DNA of 64,000 nucleotides, taken from the NCBI GenBank assembly GCA_913778455.1, contig CAJYVK010000374.1, positions 29,280 to 93,279 on the forward strand. The letters run 5' to 3'. This document shows, piece after piece, positions 1-10,855 of this stretch; the first letter of the stretch is position 1, and each line of letters begins with the position of its first letter. This DNA comes from an uncultured Hymenobacter sp. (lineage in GTDB: Bacteria > Bacteroidota > Bacteroidia > Cytophagales > Hymenobacteraceae). The translations under genes were made by a program, and so were the position numbers. Below the pieces are notes generated by a model, which made no database searches, was not told the origin of the DNA, and worked only from the letters and a program-made list of their open reading frames with translations.

Positions 1-290
1 TGGTCGAGGGTCAGGTTTTTGCCGGAGCCGCAGTACTGGCACTCGTACTGGTCGCGCTTGAAGATATTGTGGCGGCTGAGAGCAATGCCCTTGTAGGGTA
101 CCCGCACGTAGCGCGCCAGCCGGATGATGCTGGGCTTAGGAAACGCCTGTGAAATCGTACGGAGCGTCCCGTGCTCCGACTTTGCCACCATTTCAGCCTT
201 ATCTAAAAAGAGTAAAACGAAAGCCTTTTGCACGCTGCATAAGGTAATGGCGGTGTAGTCGCCATTTAGTACAAGCACTTTTTGGTCCAT
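1..290 (-). CDS. HNH endonuclease family protein (C-terminus cut by window edge)
   Basis: Minus-strand frame from ATG at 290: MDQKVLVLNGDYTAITLCSVQKAFVLLFLDKAEMVAKSEHGTLRTISQAFPKPSIIRLARYVRVPYKGIALSRHNIFKRDQYECQYCGSGKNLTLD; CxxC zinc knuckle of HNH proteins; not in the ORF track. Confidence 0.8.
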   Translation of the reverse strand, partial: MDQKVLVLNGDYTAITLCSVQKAFVLLFLDKAEMVAKSEHGTLRTISQAFPKPSIIRLARYVRVPYKGIALSRHNIFKRDQYECQYCGSGKNLTLD

Positions 291-541
291 ATACGGTAGG
301 CGAAAACTAGTGATGCGCAAGCTACTAGATTTCATGCACATGAACAAGAAAAAGTAGGCGAATAATTCCGGCAGGGGTAAGGCAAACGGCCGGGCTTGGC
401 GGTAGAGCGCCCGTAGCGGCCGTTTGCGGGGAAATTAAATTATTGTTGGCCGGTATCACCAAGCGGTCCAAGGCCCACCAATTCGCGCCGATTGCTCCGC
501 ACCGGCCTTATTTTTACAGACTTTACCCGTACCCGATTCTG

Positions 542-1894
542 ATGCCCGAAGGCGCTATTCTGCTCATCGACGACGAGGCCAGCCTGCGCCGGGTGGTGGC
601 GCGGGTGCTCGAATTTGAGGGCTACACCGTGTGGCAGGCGGCCGACGCTCGCAGCGGCCTCGACCTGCTGCGCCAGCACGCCGCCGAGGTGCTGGTAGTG
701 CTCTGCGACGTGAAGCTGCCCGACGCCCACGGCGTGACCCTGCTGCCCCGGCTGCGAGCCCTGGCCCCGCTGGCCGAGGTCATTTTGCTTACCGCCTACG
801 GCACCATTGCTGACGGCGTACGCGCCATGAAGGAGGGCGCGTTCGACTACCTCACCAAGGGCGACTCCGACGACCAACTGCTCGTGCTGGTGGCGCGGGC
901 CGCCGAAAAAGCCCGCCTCCAGCACCGCGTGGCCGAGCTGGAAAAGCAGGTGGGCAGCCAGCACAGCTTCGCCTCCATGATCGGCACCTCACCCGCGCTG
1001 CAACGGGCCAAGAGCCTGGCCGAGCGCGTGGCCCCTACCGAGGCTGCCGTGCTGCTCGAAGGCCCCACCGGCAGCGGCAAGGAGTTGTTTGCCCAGGCCA
1101 TTCACCAGGCCAGCCCGCGCCGCAGCAAGCCTTTCGTGGCGGTCAATTGCAGCGCCTTCCCGAAGGATCTACTGGAAAGCGAGCTGTTCGGCTACCGCAA
1201 AGGAGCCTTTACCGGGGCAATGGCCGATAAGAAGGGCTTGTTTGAGGAAGCCAACGGCGGCACGCTCTTTCTAGACGAAATCGGGGAGCTCGATAGTGGC
1301 TTGCAAGCCAAGCTACTGCGCGTGCTCGAAACCCAGGAGTACTACAAGCTCGGCAACTCCAAGCCCGCCAAGGCCAATGTGCGGCTGGTGGCCGCCACCA
1401 ACCGCAACCTCCGCGCCGAAGCCGATGCGGGTCACTTCCGGGCCGATTTGTACTACCGCCTCTCGGTATTTGTGGTGCCCGTGCCGCCGCTCAACGCCCG
1501 GCGCGAGGACATCGAGCCGCTGGCCGAGTATTTCCTGCGCTTCTATGCCGCCAAGCTGCGCAAGCGCCTGCGCGGCATGGATGCCGAATTTGCCCGTTTG
1601 TTGCGGGCCTACGACTGGCGCGGCAACGTGCGCGAGCTCAAGAATGTGCTGGAACGCGCCGTCATCCTGGCCGACGAGGAGGAGCTAACCGCCGATACGC
1701 TACCGCCCGAGTTTCAGGCGCTGGCCCTGGCGGGTACCGACGAGCCCACCGGTAGCCGCAGTCTGTGGGCGGTGGAGAAGCGCCAGATTCAGCTGGTGCT
1801 GCACGAGGTTGGGGGCAATAAGACCGAGGCCGCCCGGCAGTTGGGAATTGGGGTAAAGACGCTGTATCGCAAGCTGCAAGAGTATGGTTTGTAG
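542..1894 (+). CDS. Sigma54-dependent response regulator (NtrC family: receiver, AAA+, Fis-type HTH)
   Basis: LLIDDE / LCDVKLPD receiver; GPTGSGKE Walker A; GAFTGA loop; C-terminal [25 protein letters not shown]. Start chosen at internal Met 542. Confidence 0.92.
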   Translation: MPEGAILLIDDEASLRRVVARVLEFEGYTVWQAADARSGLDLLRQHAAEVLVVLCDVKLPDAHGVTLLPRLRALAPLAEVILLTAYGTIADGVRAMKEGAFDYLTKGDSDDQLLVLVARAAEKARLQHRVAELEKQVGSQHSFASMIGTSPALQRAKSLAERVAPTEAAVLLEGPTGSGKELFAQAIHQASPRRSKPFVAVNCSAFPKDLLESELFGYRKGAFTGAMADKKGLFEEANGGTLFLDEIGELDSGLQAKLLRVLETQEYYKLGNSKPAKANVRLVAATNRNLRAEADAGHFRADLYYRLSVFVVPVPPLNARREDIEPLAEYFLRFYAAKLRKRLRGMDAEFARLLRAYDWRGNVRELKNVLERAVILADEEELTADTLPPEFQALALAGTDEPTGSRSLWAVEKRQIQLVLHEVGGNKTEAARQLGIGVKTLYRKLQEYGL

Positions 1895-1918
1895 GGAATT
1901 TGTCGGCACTCTCCCCAC

Positions 1919-2005
1919 CCGTCATGCTGAGCTTGCGAAGCATCTTATCACGCTCGGGCGGGCCGTTCTAACCCGATAAGATGCTTCGCAAGCTCAGCAT
2001 GACGG
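1919..2005. repeat. Long perfect inverted repeat (31-bp arms) between regulator and kinase genes
   Basis: CCGTCATGCTGAGCTTGCGAAGCATCTTATC (1919-1949) vs GATAAGATGCTTCGCAAGCTCAGCATGACGG (1975-2005). Confidence 0.95.
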
Positions 2006-2090
2006 ACATGAAAAAAGGCGAAAAGAAGACTGTCGGAACGGGTTCAGTTAATAGTAAACAGGGATGCGATACCAGGTCTTTTTAGCCCGG

Positions 2091-2113
2091 TACCGGGTCA
2101 TTTTGACCCGGTA
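2091..2113. promoter_or_regulatory. Perfect 10-bp inverted repeat with 3-nt spacer, candidate operator upstream of histidine kinase
   Basis: TACCGGGTCA-TTT-TGACCCGGTA; overlaps a second palindrome CCCGGTACCGGG. Confidence 0.5.
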
Positions 2114-2269
2114 AGAACCAGTTAGGTCAAGACTGAAAAAGAAAAAGCATGCTATTTATCTCTGTAAGTCAAGTAGATAGGTGAGAACGGCATCCCTCCC
2201 GCCCAACCTGGCGCAGCATTGGTAGCTCCTGGCACGAAGCGTTCGGCATTAGGCCGCCACTTTCGCGCT

Positions 2270-4027
2270 ATGAGTGTCAAAACATCCATCACTATCGGGC
2301 TGCTGGCCATGCTGGCGCTGCTGGTCGGCGGCGGCAGCTACGCCTACTACACGGTGCAGCGTCTGGAGCACAGTACCCGGGCCATTCTGCAAGACAATTT
2401 TTACTCGGTCCAGCTGGGGCAGGGCATGTTGCAGGCCCTCGACCAGGTAGAGGCCGCGCCCTCGGCGGCGGGCCTGGTCCAGTTTGAAGCGCAACTGACC
2501 CGCGAGGCGGGCAACGTGACCGAGCGCGGCGAGCGGGCGCTCGTCGATGACCTGACGCAGACGCTGGCCCGCTACCGCACCCAGCCCAGCGCGGCCGACC
2601 TGGCCCAACTGCGCCGCCAGACTCACCGTATGGTAGAGCTTAATATGCAGGCCCTGACGCGCAAGAACGCCGCCGCTGCCCACGCCGCTACCGTGGCGAG
2701 CCGCTACCTCATCCTCTGCACGGTGGTGGGCCTGCTGCTGGCATTGTCGCTGGTCCTCAGCGTGCCCGAAGCCGCCGTGAGCGGGCTGCGCAAGCTGTCG
2801 GCCAGCATCGCGCACGCCACGCAGGGCGACTTTGCCGCCACTATTCCGGTCGAGAGCCACGACGAGTTCGGGCGAGTAGCCGAGGGTTTCAATCGCCTGC
2901 TGGTGCAGCTCAACACCTTCCGCCACACCAACCTGGCGGGCATCATGGCCGAGCGCAACCGCGCCGCCAGCATCGTGCGCACGCTCGACGAAGGCATTTT
3001 ACTGCTCGATGAAAACGGGCAAATATTAGTGGCCAACCCATTGGCCTGTAATCTGCTGGGCCTGCCCGAGCGCCAGGTAATCGGCCGGCTGGCCCCGGAG
3101 CTGGCCGAGCAGCAGCCGCTGCTGCACCAGTGGCTGGCCTACGCGCAACGGCCGGCTTCCCGCCGCACGGGGGCGCTGCCCTTCACCGCGACGCAGCAGG
3201 GCGAAGAGGGCCATTACCACTTGGTAGTGCACGACGTGCTGAGCCCCAGCCCCACGCTGGGCCACCTGGAGCTGGCTGGCACCATCCTGGCCTTGCACAA
3301 CGTGTCGGACTTTGCGCGGCGCGACCAAACCAAGTCGCACTTCCTGGCCACCGTGAGCCACGAGCTGCGCACACCCCTCTCGACCATTAATTTCCACCTC
3401 AAGCTGCTACAAGACCCCCGCGTGGGTACCCTCACCGCCGAGCAGCAAGAGATACTGACCAGCGTGAAGCAGGAAAACCAGCGGCTGCTGGCCCTTACCG
3501 GCAACCTGCTCGACGTATCGCGCCTCGAAAGCGAAACCCTGCCCCTCGATGCCCAGCCCGTGCCCGTGGCTGAGCTCGTGGCCCAGGCCACCGCGCCCGT
3601 GCAGCTTCAACTCGCGCCCAAGCACTTGCAGCTCGCCACGCAGCTCCCGGCCGACCTGCCCCCCGTGCGAGCCGACCGCGAAAAAACGGTGTGGGTGCTG
3701 CTCAACCTGCTCACCAACGCCGTGCGCCACTCGCCCGAAGGCACCACCATCGCCATCACGGCCGCCCGTACGCCCAATGGCCGCGCCGTGCGCGTGGCCG
3801 TGCAAGACCACGGCCCCGGCATTGCCCCGGAAGATCAGGAGCGCATTTTTCACCGCTTCACCCAGCTGGCCAGTGAGGGCGACGCGCCCCGCACCGGCAG
3901 CGGCCTGGGCCTGAGCATCGGCCGCGAGTTTATCAGCTCGCAGGGCGGGCAGCTGGGCGTCGAGAGCGCACTGGGGGCCGGGAGTACCTTCTTTTTTACG
4001 CTTCCCATTGCGGATGAGCTGAGCTAA
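2270..4027 (+). CDS. Membrane sensor histidine kinase (HAMP-PAS-HisKA-HATPase)
   Basis: Two TM segments, HAMP-like segment, PAS-like region, H-box TVSHELRTPL, N/G boxes (LLTNAVRHSP, DHGPGIAPED, GSGLGLSIG). Confidence 0.92.
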   Translation: MSVKTSITIGLLAMLALLVGGGSYAYYTVQRLEHSTRAILQDNFYSVQLGQGMLQALDQVEAAPSAAGLVQFEAQLTREAGNVTERGERALVDDLTQTLARYRTQPSAADLAQLRRQTHRMVELNMQALTRKNAAAAHAATVASRYLILCTVVGLLLALSLVLSVPEAAVSGLRKLSASIAHATQGDFAATIPVESHDEFGRVAEGFNRLLVQLNTFRHTNLAGIMAERNRAASIVRTLDEGILLLDENGQILVANPLACNLLGLPERQVIGRLAPELAEQQPLLHQWLAYAQRPASRRTGALPFTATQQGEEGHYHLVVHDVLSPSPTLGHLELAGTILALHNVSDFARRDQTKSHFLATVSHELRTPLSTINFHLKLLQDPRVGTLTAEQQEILTSVKQENQRLLALTGNLLDVSRLESETLPLDAQPVPVAELVAQATAPVQLQLAPKHLQLATQLPADLPPVRADREKTVWVLLNLLTNAVRHSPEGTTIAITAARTPNGRAVRVAVQDHGPGIAPEDQERIFHRFTQLASEGDAPRTGSGLGLSIGREFISSQGGQLGVESALGAGSTFFFTLPIADELS

Positions 4028-4153
4028 AACTGCCCTGGTGGTAGGGTTTTGAATTAAAAATTAAGCAAGCGAAAAAAGATAATTTTTAATTCGAAAGCCC
4101 TCTGCAGATGTGCCGAGTATTCGCATAAAAAACAGATAATCAACTTATTTTTC

Positions 4154-6160
4154 ATGGCTCCCGCAGCGCATTCCGAATCCAACATTCATACCCGTAGCAT
4201 CACGGCCGCCGGGCTGCTCGTGACGCTGGGTATCATCTTCGGCGATATTGGTACGTCGCCGCTCTACGTCTTCAAGTCCATTCTCGGCGACCGTCCCATC
4301 AGCGAGCTGCTGGTGTATGGCGGCGTGTCGGCCGTGTTTTGGACGCTCACGCTCCAGACGAGCATCAAATACATCTGGCTCACGCTGGAGGCTGATAACC
4401 ACGGAGAAGGCGGTATTTTTTCGCTCTACTCGCTGGTGCGCAAGCGGGGCAAGTGGCTGTTGTGGCCGGCCATCATCGGGGCGGGCACGCTGCTGGCCGA
4501 TGGTATTATCACGCCGCCCATCTCGGTGTCGTCGGCCATTGAGGGGCTGAAAATTCTGGACCCCAGCTTGTCCGAGACCTACATCATCGCGGTGGTGGTC
4601 ATTATTATCACGCTGCTCTTTGGCTTCCAGCAGTTTGGGACCAAAGTAGTGGGCGCGTCGTTCGGGCCGATTATGCTGCTGTGGTTTATCACCATTGGTA
4701 CGCTGGGCCTGGTGCAGGTGCTGCACCATCCCGGCGTGCTGGCGGCCCTCAACCCGCTCTACGCCATTAAGCTGCTGACGGTGTACCCCAAGGGCTTCTG
4801 GCTGCTGGGCGCGGTGTTTCTCTGCACCACCGGGGCCGAGGCGCTGTACTCCGACCTGGGCCACTGCGGGCGCAAGAACATTCGCGTGTCCTGGCTTTTG
4901 GTGAAAAGTGCGCTCGTGCTCAACTACTTCGGGCAAGCCGCTTGGGCTATGCAGTTTGTAGGTAAGCCCCTGGGCGGCGACCAAAACCCCTTCTTCCTCA
5001 TCGCGCCCACCTGGGCCGTGCTGCCGCTCATCCTACTGGCCACGATGGCAACCATCATCGCCTCGCAGGCCCTGATTTCGGGCTCGTACACGCTTATCTC
5101 CGAAGCCGTTAGCCTGAACTTCTGGCCCAAGGTGCGCATTACCTACCCCACCGATCAACGCGGGCAGATCTACGTGCCCAGCATCAACTGGATGCTGTGG
5201 GCCGGCTGCGTGGCCGTGCAGCTGTGGTTTAAAACCTCGTCGAACATGGAGGCGGCCTACGGCTTCTCCATTACCGTGGCCATGATTACGACCAGCATCC
5301 TGCTCTCGCAGTACCTGCGCGGGGTGCGGCATTGGGCACTGCCGGCGGTGGGGCTTATCATGCTGGTATTCATGACGGTGGAGCTGTCCTTCCTCATCGC
5401 CAACATCACCAAGCTGCTCAACCGCCTGGGCATCCTGATTTTCGAATGGGCGCTGATTCTTAGCATGTGGGTCGGCTACAAGGGCCGCCAAATCAAGAAC
5501 CGCTACCTCGACATGACCACCTGGGGTGGCAACCTAGCCATGCTGCAAGAGCTGAGCCAGGACGAAACGGTGAGCAAGTATGCCTCTAACCTCGTGTACC
5601 TCACCCGCAGCAAGGACGCCAAACAGATTGAGTCGCGCATCATCTATTCCATCCTGCGCAAGAAGCCCAAGCGGGCCGACCACTACTGGTTTTTGAATAT
5701 CAGCTTGTTGAACGAGCCCTTCGGAATGCGCTACACCCTCGAAACGCTGGTGCCCGACGTGGCTTACAAAATCAATTTCCAGCTCGGCTTCCGCATCCAG
5801 CCGCGCATCAACCTGCTGTTCCGCCGCGTACTCGAAGACATGGGCCGGCAGGGTGAAGTTGATATTACCTCGCGCTACGCCACCCTGCAAAAGCGTAACC
5901 TGCCCGGCGACTTCCGCTTCGTGGTCCTCGATAAAGTGCTGAGCTTCGACAACCAGCTATCGTTTATGGAGGGCTTTATTTTAAAGGCGTATTTCTTTAT
6001 TAATAAATTAGCTATCAGTGATCAGCAGGCTTTCGGCCTCGATACCAGCGACGTAACGGTGGAGAACGTGCCGCTCACCATTCAGCCCTACCGCGAGCTC
6101 GACTTGCAGCGCGTGGCGGTGGGAGAGGAGGCCCCGGTGCGGGCAGTGCTGGCGCATTAG
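4154..6160 (+). CDS. kup: KUP/HAK/KT-family potassium uptake transporter
   Basis: GIIFGDIGTSPLYVFKSI, ADGIITPPISVSSAIEGL, FLCTTGAEALYSDLGHCG signatures. Confidence 0.95.
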   Translation: MAPAAHSESNIHTRSITAAGLLVTLGIIFGDIGTSPLYVFKSILGDRPISELLVYGGVSAVFWTLTLQTSIKYIWLTLEADNHGEGGIFSLYSLVRKRGKWLLWPAIIGAGTLLADGIITPPISVSSAIEGLKILDPSLSETYIIAVVVIIITLLFGFQQFGTKVVGASFGPIMLLWFITIGTLGLVQVLHHPGVLAALNPLYAIKLLTVYPKGFWLLGAVFLCTTGAEALYSDLGHCGRKNIRVSWLLVKSALVLNYFGQAAWAMQFVGKPLGGDQNPFFLIAPTWAVLPLILLATMATIIASQALISGSYTLISEAVSLNFWPKVRITYPTDQRGQIYVPSINWMLWAGCVAVQLWFKTSSNMEAAYGFSITVAMITTSILLSQYLRGVRHWALPAVGLIMLVFMTVELSFLIANITKLLNRLGILIFEWALILSMWVGYKGRQIKNRYLDMTTWGGNLAMLQELSQDETVSKYASNLVYLTRSKDAKQIESRIIYSILRKKPKRADHYWFLNISLLNEPFGMRYTLETLVPDVAYKINFQLGFRIQPRINLLFRRVLEDMGRQGEVDITSRYATLQKRNLPGDFRFVVLDKVLSFDNQLSFMEGFILKAYFFINKLAISDQQAFGLDTSDVTVENVPLTIQPYRELDLQRVAVGEEAPVRAVLAH

Positions 6161-6192
6161 CGTGTAGTAGGGCGTTGCTCGCCGCCCGTGTG

Positions 6193-6250
6193 ACCCCACC
6201 CCCGGCCCCTCCCCTCTCCCAAAGGGGAGGGGAGGGGCCGGGGGTGGGGT
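6193..6250. repeat. GC-rich intergenic palindrome
   Basis: ACCCCACCCCCGGCCCCTCCCCTCTCCC-AAA-GGGGAGGGGAGGGGCCGGGGGTGGGGT. Confidence 0.9.
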
Positions 6251-6332
6251 TATGCGTTAGGGCAATACTCAATCCCTAACATTGTATCTTGATTTTGGGC
6301 CATTACCACCCCGCCCGCCCCGATTACTTGCC

Positions 6333-7733
<1,401 letters not shown>

Positions 7734-7750
7734 GGGCTAGGTGGTGCGGG

Positions 7751-8044
7751 CTACGTGAGGCGAGTCGCCACGGCTCCCTGCCCAACCCACGTGGCGTAAG
7801 CCGCTATTGACAACCGCTCGGCCATAAAATCGCGCATCGAGTACCCCCGTACTTCCAGGCACCAGCGCAAAAAATCGGGTTCCGACTGGGTGGTGGTGAA
7901 GCCCCGCTTCAGCACTTCGGCCCGGCGTACGGGGGATAGTGAAGCCAGCCAGTCGTAGAAATCGGTGGCAGTGAGCGGGAAGTCGGCCGTCTGGGCGTAG
8001 TAGGCCTGGGTGGCGGCGGTAATTTCAGGAAGCAACGAAGACAT
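7751..8044 (-). CDS. Small hypothetical protein
   Basis: ORF with plausible start MSSLLPEITAATQAYYAQ; no recognised family. Confidence 0.55.
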   Translation of the reverse strand: MSSLLPEITAATQAYYAQTADFPLTATDFYDWLASLSPVRRAEVLKRGFTTTQSEPDFLRWCLEVRGYSMRDFMAERLSIAAYATWVGQGAVATRLT

Positions 8045-8178
8045 AGTAGGCTGGCCCGCCCACAATCGGCCGGGCCGCGCAGCCCCATGCCAACCTGGGG
8101 CCAGCCCGCGCAATATGCCGCTATAGCCTTTAAAGCCAGTTTCGGCTGCACCCGCGAGCTGGCGAAATGCACGCGGGC

Positions 8179-8193
8179 CTAGCAAAACGCTAG
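8179..8193. promoter_or_regulatory. Kdp-island motif CTAGCAAAACGCTAG (candidate sigma54 activator site), copy 1
   Basis: Exact 15-mer; bracketed by GCACGCGGG (8169-8177) / CCCGCGTGC (8195-8203); inverted half copy GCGTTTTGCTAG at 8202-8213. Confidence 0.6.
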
Positions 8194-8293
8194 CCCCGCG
8201 TGCGTTTTGCTAGGGATATCTATTGGCGAGAGCGAGTGGATAAATTTCTAACAGTGAGCACCATGATCATCAGGTGAGGAAAACCGTGCGTCG

Positions 8294-8309
8294 TGGCACT
8301 GGCCTTGGT
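8294..8309 (+). promoter_or_regulatory. Candidate sigma54 -24/-12 promoter (imperfect)
   Basis: TGGCAC-TGGCC-TTGGT; GG conserved, -12 GC is GG; about 80-100 bp downstream of motif copies. Confidence 0.35.
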
Positions 8310-8352
8310 AAAAGGGATTTGCCGCCAGCTAGTTGGCGGCAAGTCCCTTTTT
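8310..8352 (+). terminator. Terminator-like hairpin plus T-tract directly upstream of the 8362 start codon
   Basis: AAAGGGATTTGCCGCC-agctagtt-GGCGGCAAGTCCCTTTTTT. Confidence 0.6.
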
Positions 8353-8361
8353 TCTTATTCC

Positions 8362-8712
8362 ATGACTGCCCACGAAACGGCCGACCTGCTCACCCTGGAA
8401 TTTCCGGAGCTGGACGCCGAGCTGCACGCCCCCAGTACGCTGCACAGCGTGTACCGCCAGCTCGATTGCTTCGCCGCCTTCACCCGCCGCGCCCTGAGCG
8501 CCGACCGCCTGGCTCTGCTGCGCCGTTGCTTCGCCGTGGCCGATAGCCTGCTGCGCCACGCCGACCACTACCTCACCCGCGCCATCGAAAACGTGTACCT
8601 CCACGGCCTGCACCTCGACGGCAGCACCGCCCACCTGCACCTGGCCCAGCAGCTCATGCCCCAGGGTCTGTACCGGGCTTACTGCCACCCCCATACCAAC
8701 ATGCTCCCCTAA
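8362..8712 (+). CDS. DUF7674-like small protein
   Basis: MTAHETADLLTLEFPELDAELHAPSTLHSVYRQLDCFAAFTRRAL...ENVYLHGLHLD; sits between regulators and kdp genes. Confidence 0.55.
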   Translation: MTAHETADLLTLEFPELDAELHAPSTLHSVYRQLDCFAAFTRRALSADRLALLRRCFAVADSLLRHADHYLTRAIENVYLHGLHLDGSTAHLHLAQQLMPQGLYRAYCHPHTNMLP

Positions 8713-8745
8713 TGAGCCAGCCGGCTAGCATTCTGCACCGGCCCC

Positions 8746-8760
8746 CTAGCAAAACGCTAC
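8746..8760. promoter_or_regulatory. Kdp-island motif CTAGCAAAACGCTAC, copy 2 (upstream of kdpFABC)
   Basis: 14/15 match to CTAGCAAAACGCTAG. Confidence 0.55.
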
Positions 8761-8883
8761 GCTTGCCCCACGCACTACTACCTGAACACCTACTACTGCT
8801 GAATTATTTATCGTTGTTAGTCAATCAATTACCTCGATAAGCGTCCCTTTGTCCCTTACTAGGGCCAGCCTTTGCTCTATGGC

Positions 8884-8899
8884 TGGCACCCCCGCCGCT
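8884..8899 (+). promoter_or_regulatory. Candidate sigma54 -24/-12 promoter for the kdp operon
   Basis: TGGCAC-CCCCG-CCGCT; GG and GC in correct spacing; about 125 bp downstream of motif copy 2. Confidence 0.45.
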
Positions 8900-8938
8900 G
8901 GCGGCTTTTCTCGCCCTTTTTCTTCCTCATTTGCTCCC

Positions 8939-9034
8939 ATGACTTCCGCGCTGATGATTCCGCTGCTCACGGCCACTGGCCTGGCTGGCTTCTGGCTCTT
9001 CTACAAGTCAGTCGATTTTTTTGATAACATCTAA
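8939..9034 (+). CDS. 31-aa single-TM microprotein upstream of kdpF
   Basis: MTSALMIPLLTATGLAGFWLFYKSVDFFDNI; one hydrophobic helix; first ORF after the candidate promoter. Confidence 0.55.
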   Translation: MTSALMIPLLTATGLAGFWLFYKSVDFFDNI

Positions 9035-9046
9035 CTGCTTCGCGCT

Positions 9047-9127
9047 ATGATGATTGCCCTCTTTGCCTTATCGCTGGCCGTGTTTGGCTACCTCGTGTAC
9101 GTGCTGTTGAAGCCCGAGCGCTTCTAG
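9047..9127 (+). CDS. kdpF: KdpF-like small subunit (26 aa)
   Basis: MMIALFALSLAVFGYLVYVLLKPERF; position directly before kdpA; not in ORF track because of size. Confidence 0.85.
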   Translation: MMIALFALSLAVFGYLVYVLLKPERF

Positions 9128-9154
9128 CCGTTTTTTCTCTTTCGAATTACTGTC

Positions 9155-10855
9155 ATGACTACTGGTTTACTAGGGATTGTTGTCACCTTCGGGCTCACGC
9201 TGCTGCTGGCCCTGCCGCTGGGCCGGTTTCTGGCCAACGTGTTTCAGGGCAACAAGAACGCCCTCGATTTTCTGGCCCCGCTCGAGCGCGGCATTTTCCG
9301 CCTGGCGGGCATCGATGAGAAGCGCGAAATGACCTGGCAGCAGCACATGCTGGCGCTGCTCACCATCAACCTGGTGTGGTTCGTGTTTGCGATGGTCGTG
9401 CTCTGCACCCAGGGTAGCCTGCCGCTCAACCCCGACGGCAACCCCTCGATGTCCCCCGACCTGGCCTTCAACACCAGCATCTCCTTCCTCGTCAACTGCA
9501 ACCTGCAACACTACTCCGGCGAATCGGGCCTGAGCTATCTGTCGCAAATCGTGGTAATTACTTTTCTGCAATTCGTGACCGCCGCCGTCGGCATCGCCGC
9601 CGCCGTGGTCGTCATCAACGCCCTGCAAACCCGCACCACCGACAAGCTGGGCAACTTCTACAACTACTTCGTTAAGAGCATCACCCGCCTGCTGCTGCCC
9701 ATCTCGCTGGTTATCGCCGTCATTCTGGCGTTCAACGGCTCGCCGATGACCATGCACGGCAAGCAGCAGCTGATCACGGTGCAGGGCGACACGACCGCCG
9801 TCTCGCGCGGCCCGGTGGCCGCGATGGTGGCCATCAAGGAGTTGGGCACTAACGGCGGGGGCTTCTACGGGGCCAACTCAGCCCACCCGCTCGAAAACCC
9901 CAACTTCATCACCAACGTGACGGAAAACGTGTCGCTGGTGCTCATTCCGCTGGCCATGATCTTCGCCCTGGGCTTCTACCTCAAGCGCAACCGGCTGGCC
10001 TACATGATATTCGGCGTGATGACGGTGGGCTTCCTGGCCCTGCTGGCCCCCACGGTGTACTACGAAATGCACGGCAACCCCGCCATTGCCCACATGGGCG
10101 CCGACCAGGCCCTGGGCGCGATGGAAGGCAAGGAAATCCGCTTCGGCGCGGCCGCCTCGGCCTACTGGAGCATCACCAATACCATCATCAGCTGCGGCTC
10201 GGTCAACTCGATGCACGACTCGTTCATGCCCATGTCCGGCCTGTGCCAGATGCTGGGCATGATGACCAACGCCTTCTACGGCGGCTGCGGCGTGGGGCTG
10301 CTCAACTTCTTCGCCTATCTCATTATCGCCGTGTTTATTGCCGGGCTGATGGTGGGCCGCACGCCCGAGTTTTTGGGTAAGAAAATCGAGGCTCGCGAGA
10401 TGAAAATCGCCGTCATCGTAACCCTGCTGCACCCGCTGCTCATCCTGGCCGGCACCGCCATGACGGCCCACCTCTACGCCGGCAACCCCACCGAGTACGC
10501 CGGCTGGCTGGCCAACCCCAGCTTCCACGGCTTCAGCGAGATGCTCTACGAGTTCACCTCCTCCTCGGCCAACAACGGCTCGGGCTTCGAGGGCCTCGGC
10601 GACAACACGCCCTGGTGGAACATCTCGACCGGCGTGGTGCTGCTACTCTCGCGCTACCTGCCCATCATCGGCCCGGTAGCCATCGCCGGCCTGCTGGCCC
10701 GCAAGAAAGTGGTGCCCGCCAGCGCCGGTACCCTGCCCGCCGACACTGCCACCTTCGGCGTGATGGTGCTGGCCGTCATCGTGATCATCGCCGCGCTGGC
10801 CTTCTTCCCGGCCCTGGCGCTGGGGCCGCTGGCTGAGCATTTTACAATTTATTGA
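9155..10855 (+). CDS. kdpA: K+-transporting ATPase subunit A
   Basis: CNLQHYSGE, GTNGGGFYGANSAHPLENPN, SANNGSGFEGLGDNTPWWN filter motifs. Confidence 0.97.
   Translation: MTTGLLGIVVTFGLTLLLALPLGRFLANVFQGNKNALDFLAPLERGIFRLAGIDEKREMTWQQHMLALLTINLVWFVFAMVVLCTQGSLPLNPDGNPSMSPDLAFNTSISFLVNCNLQHYSGESGLSYLSQIVVITFLQFVTAAVGIAAAVVVINALQTRTTDKLGNFYNYFVKSITRLLLPISLVIAVILAFNGSPMTMHGKQQLITVQGDTTAVSRGPVAAMVAIKELGTNGGGFYGANSAHPLENPNFITNVTENVSLVLIPLAMIFALGFYLKRNRLAYMIFGVMTVGFLALLAPTVYYEMHGNPAIAHMGADQALGAMEGKEIRFGAAASAYWSITNTIISCGSVNSMHDSFMPMSGLCQMLGMMTNAFYGGCGVGLLNFFAYLIIAVFIAGLMVGRTPEFLGKKIEAREMKIAVIVTLLHPLLILAGTAMTAHLYAGNPTEYAGWLANPSFHGFSEMLYEFTSSSANNGSGFEGLGDNTPWWNISTGVVLLLSRYLPIIGPVAIAGLLARKKVVPASAGTLPADTATFGVMVLAVIVIIAALAFFPALALGPLAEHFTIY

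Noticed and set aside
443-541. N-terminal 33-aa extension of the first regulator ORF
   Set aside because: [12 protein letters not shown] at 542 matches the canonical receiver start; the extension is low-complexity translation of upstream DNA
2228-2245. CTGGCACGAAGCGTTCGGC as a sigma54 promoter for the first kinase
   Set aside because: TGGCACG is present but no GC falls at the required -12 spacing, and no CTAGCAAAACGCTAG motif lies upstream
4145-4984. Long antisense ORFs opposite kup, kdp, regulators, yidC and SusC genes
   Set aside because: Typical shadow ORFs in GC-rich DNA; His/Gln/Arg/Gly-rich translations with no domain signatures, opposite well-supported genes
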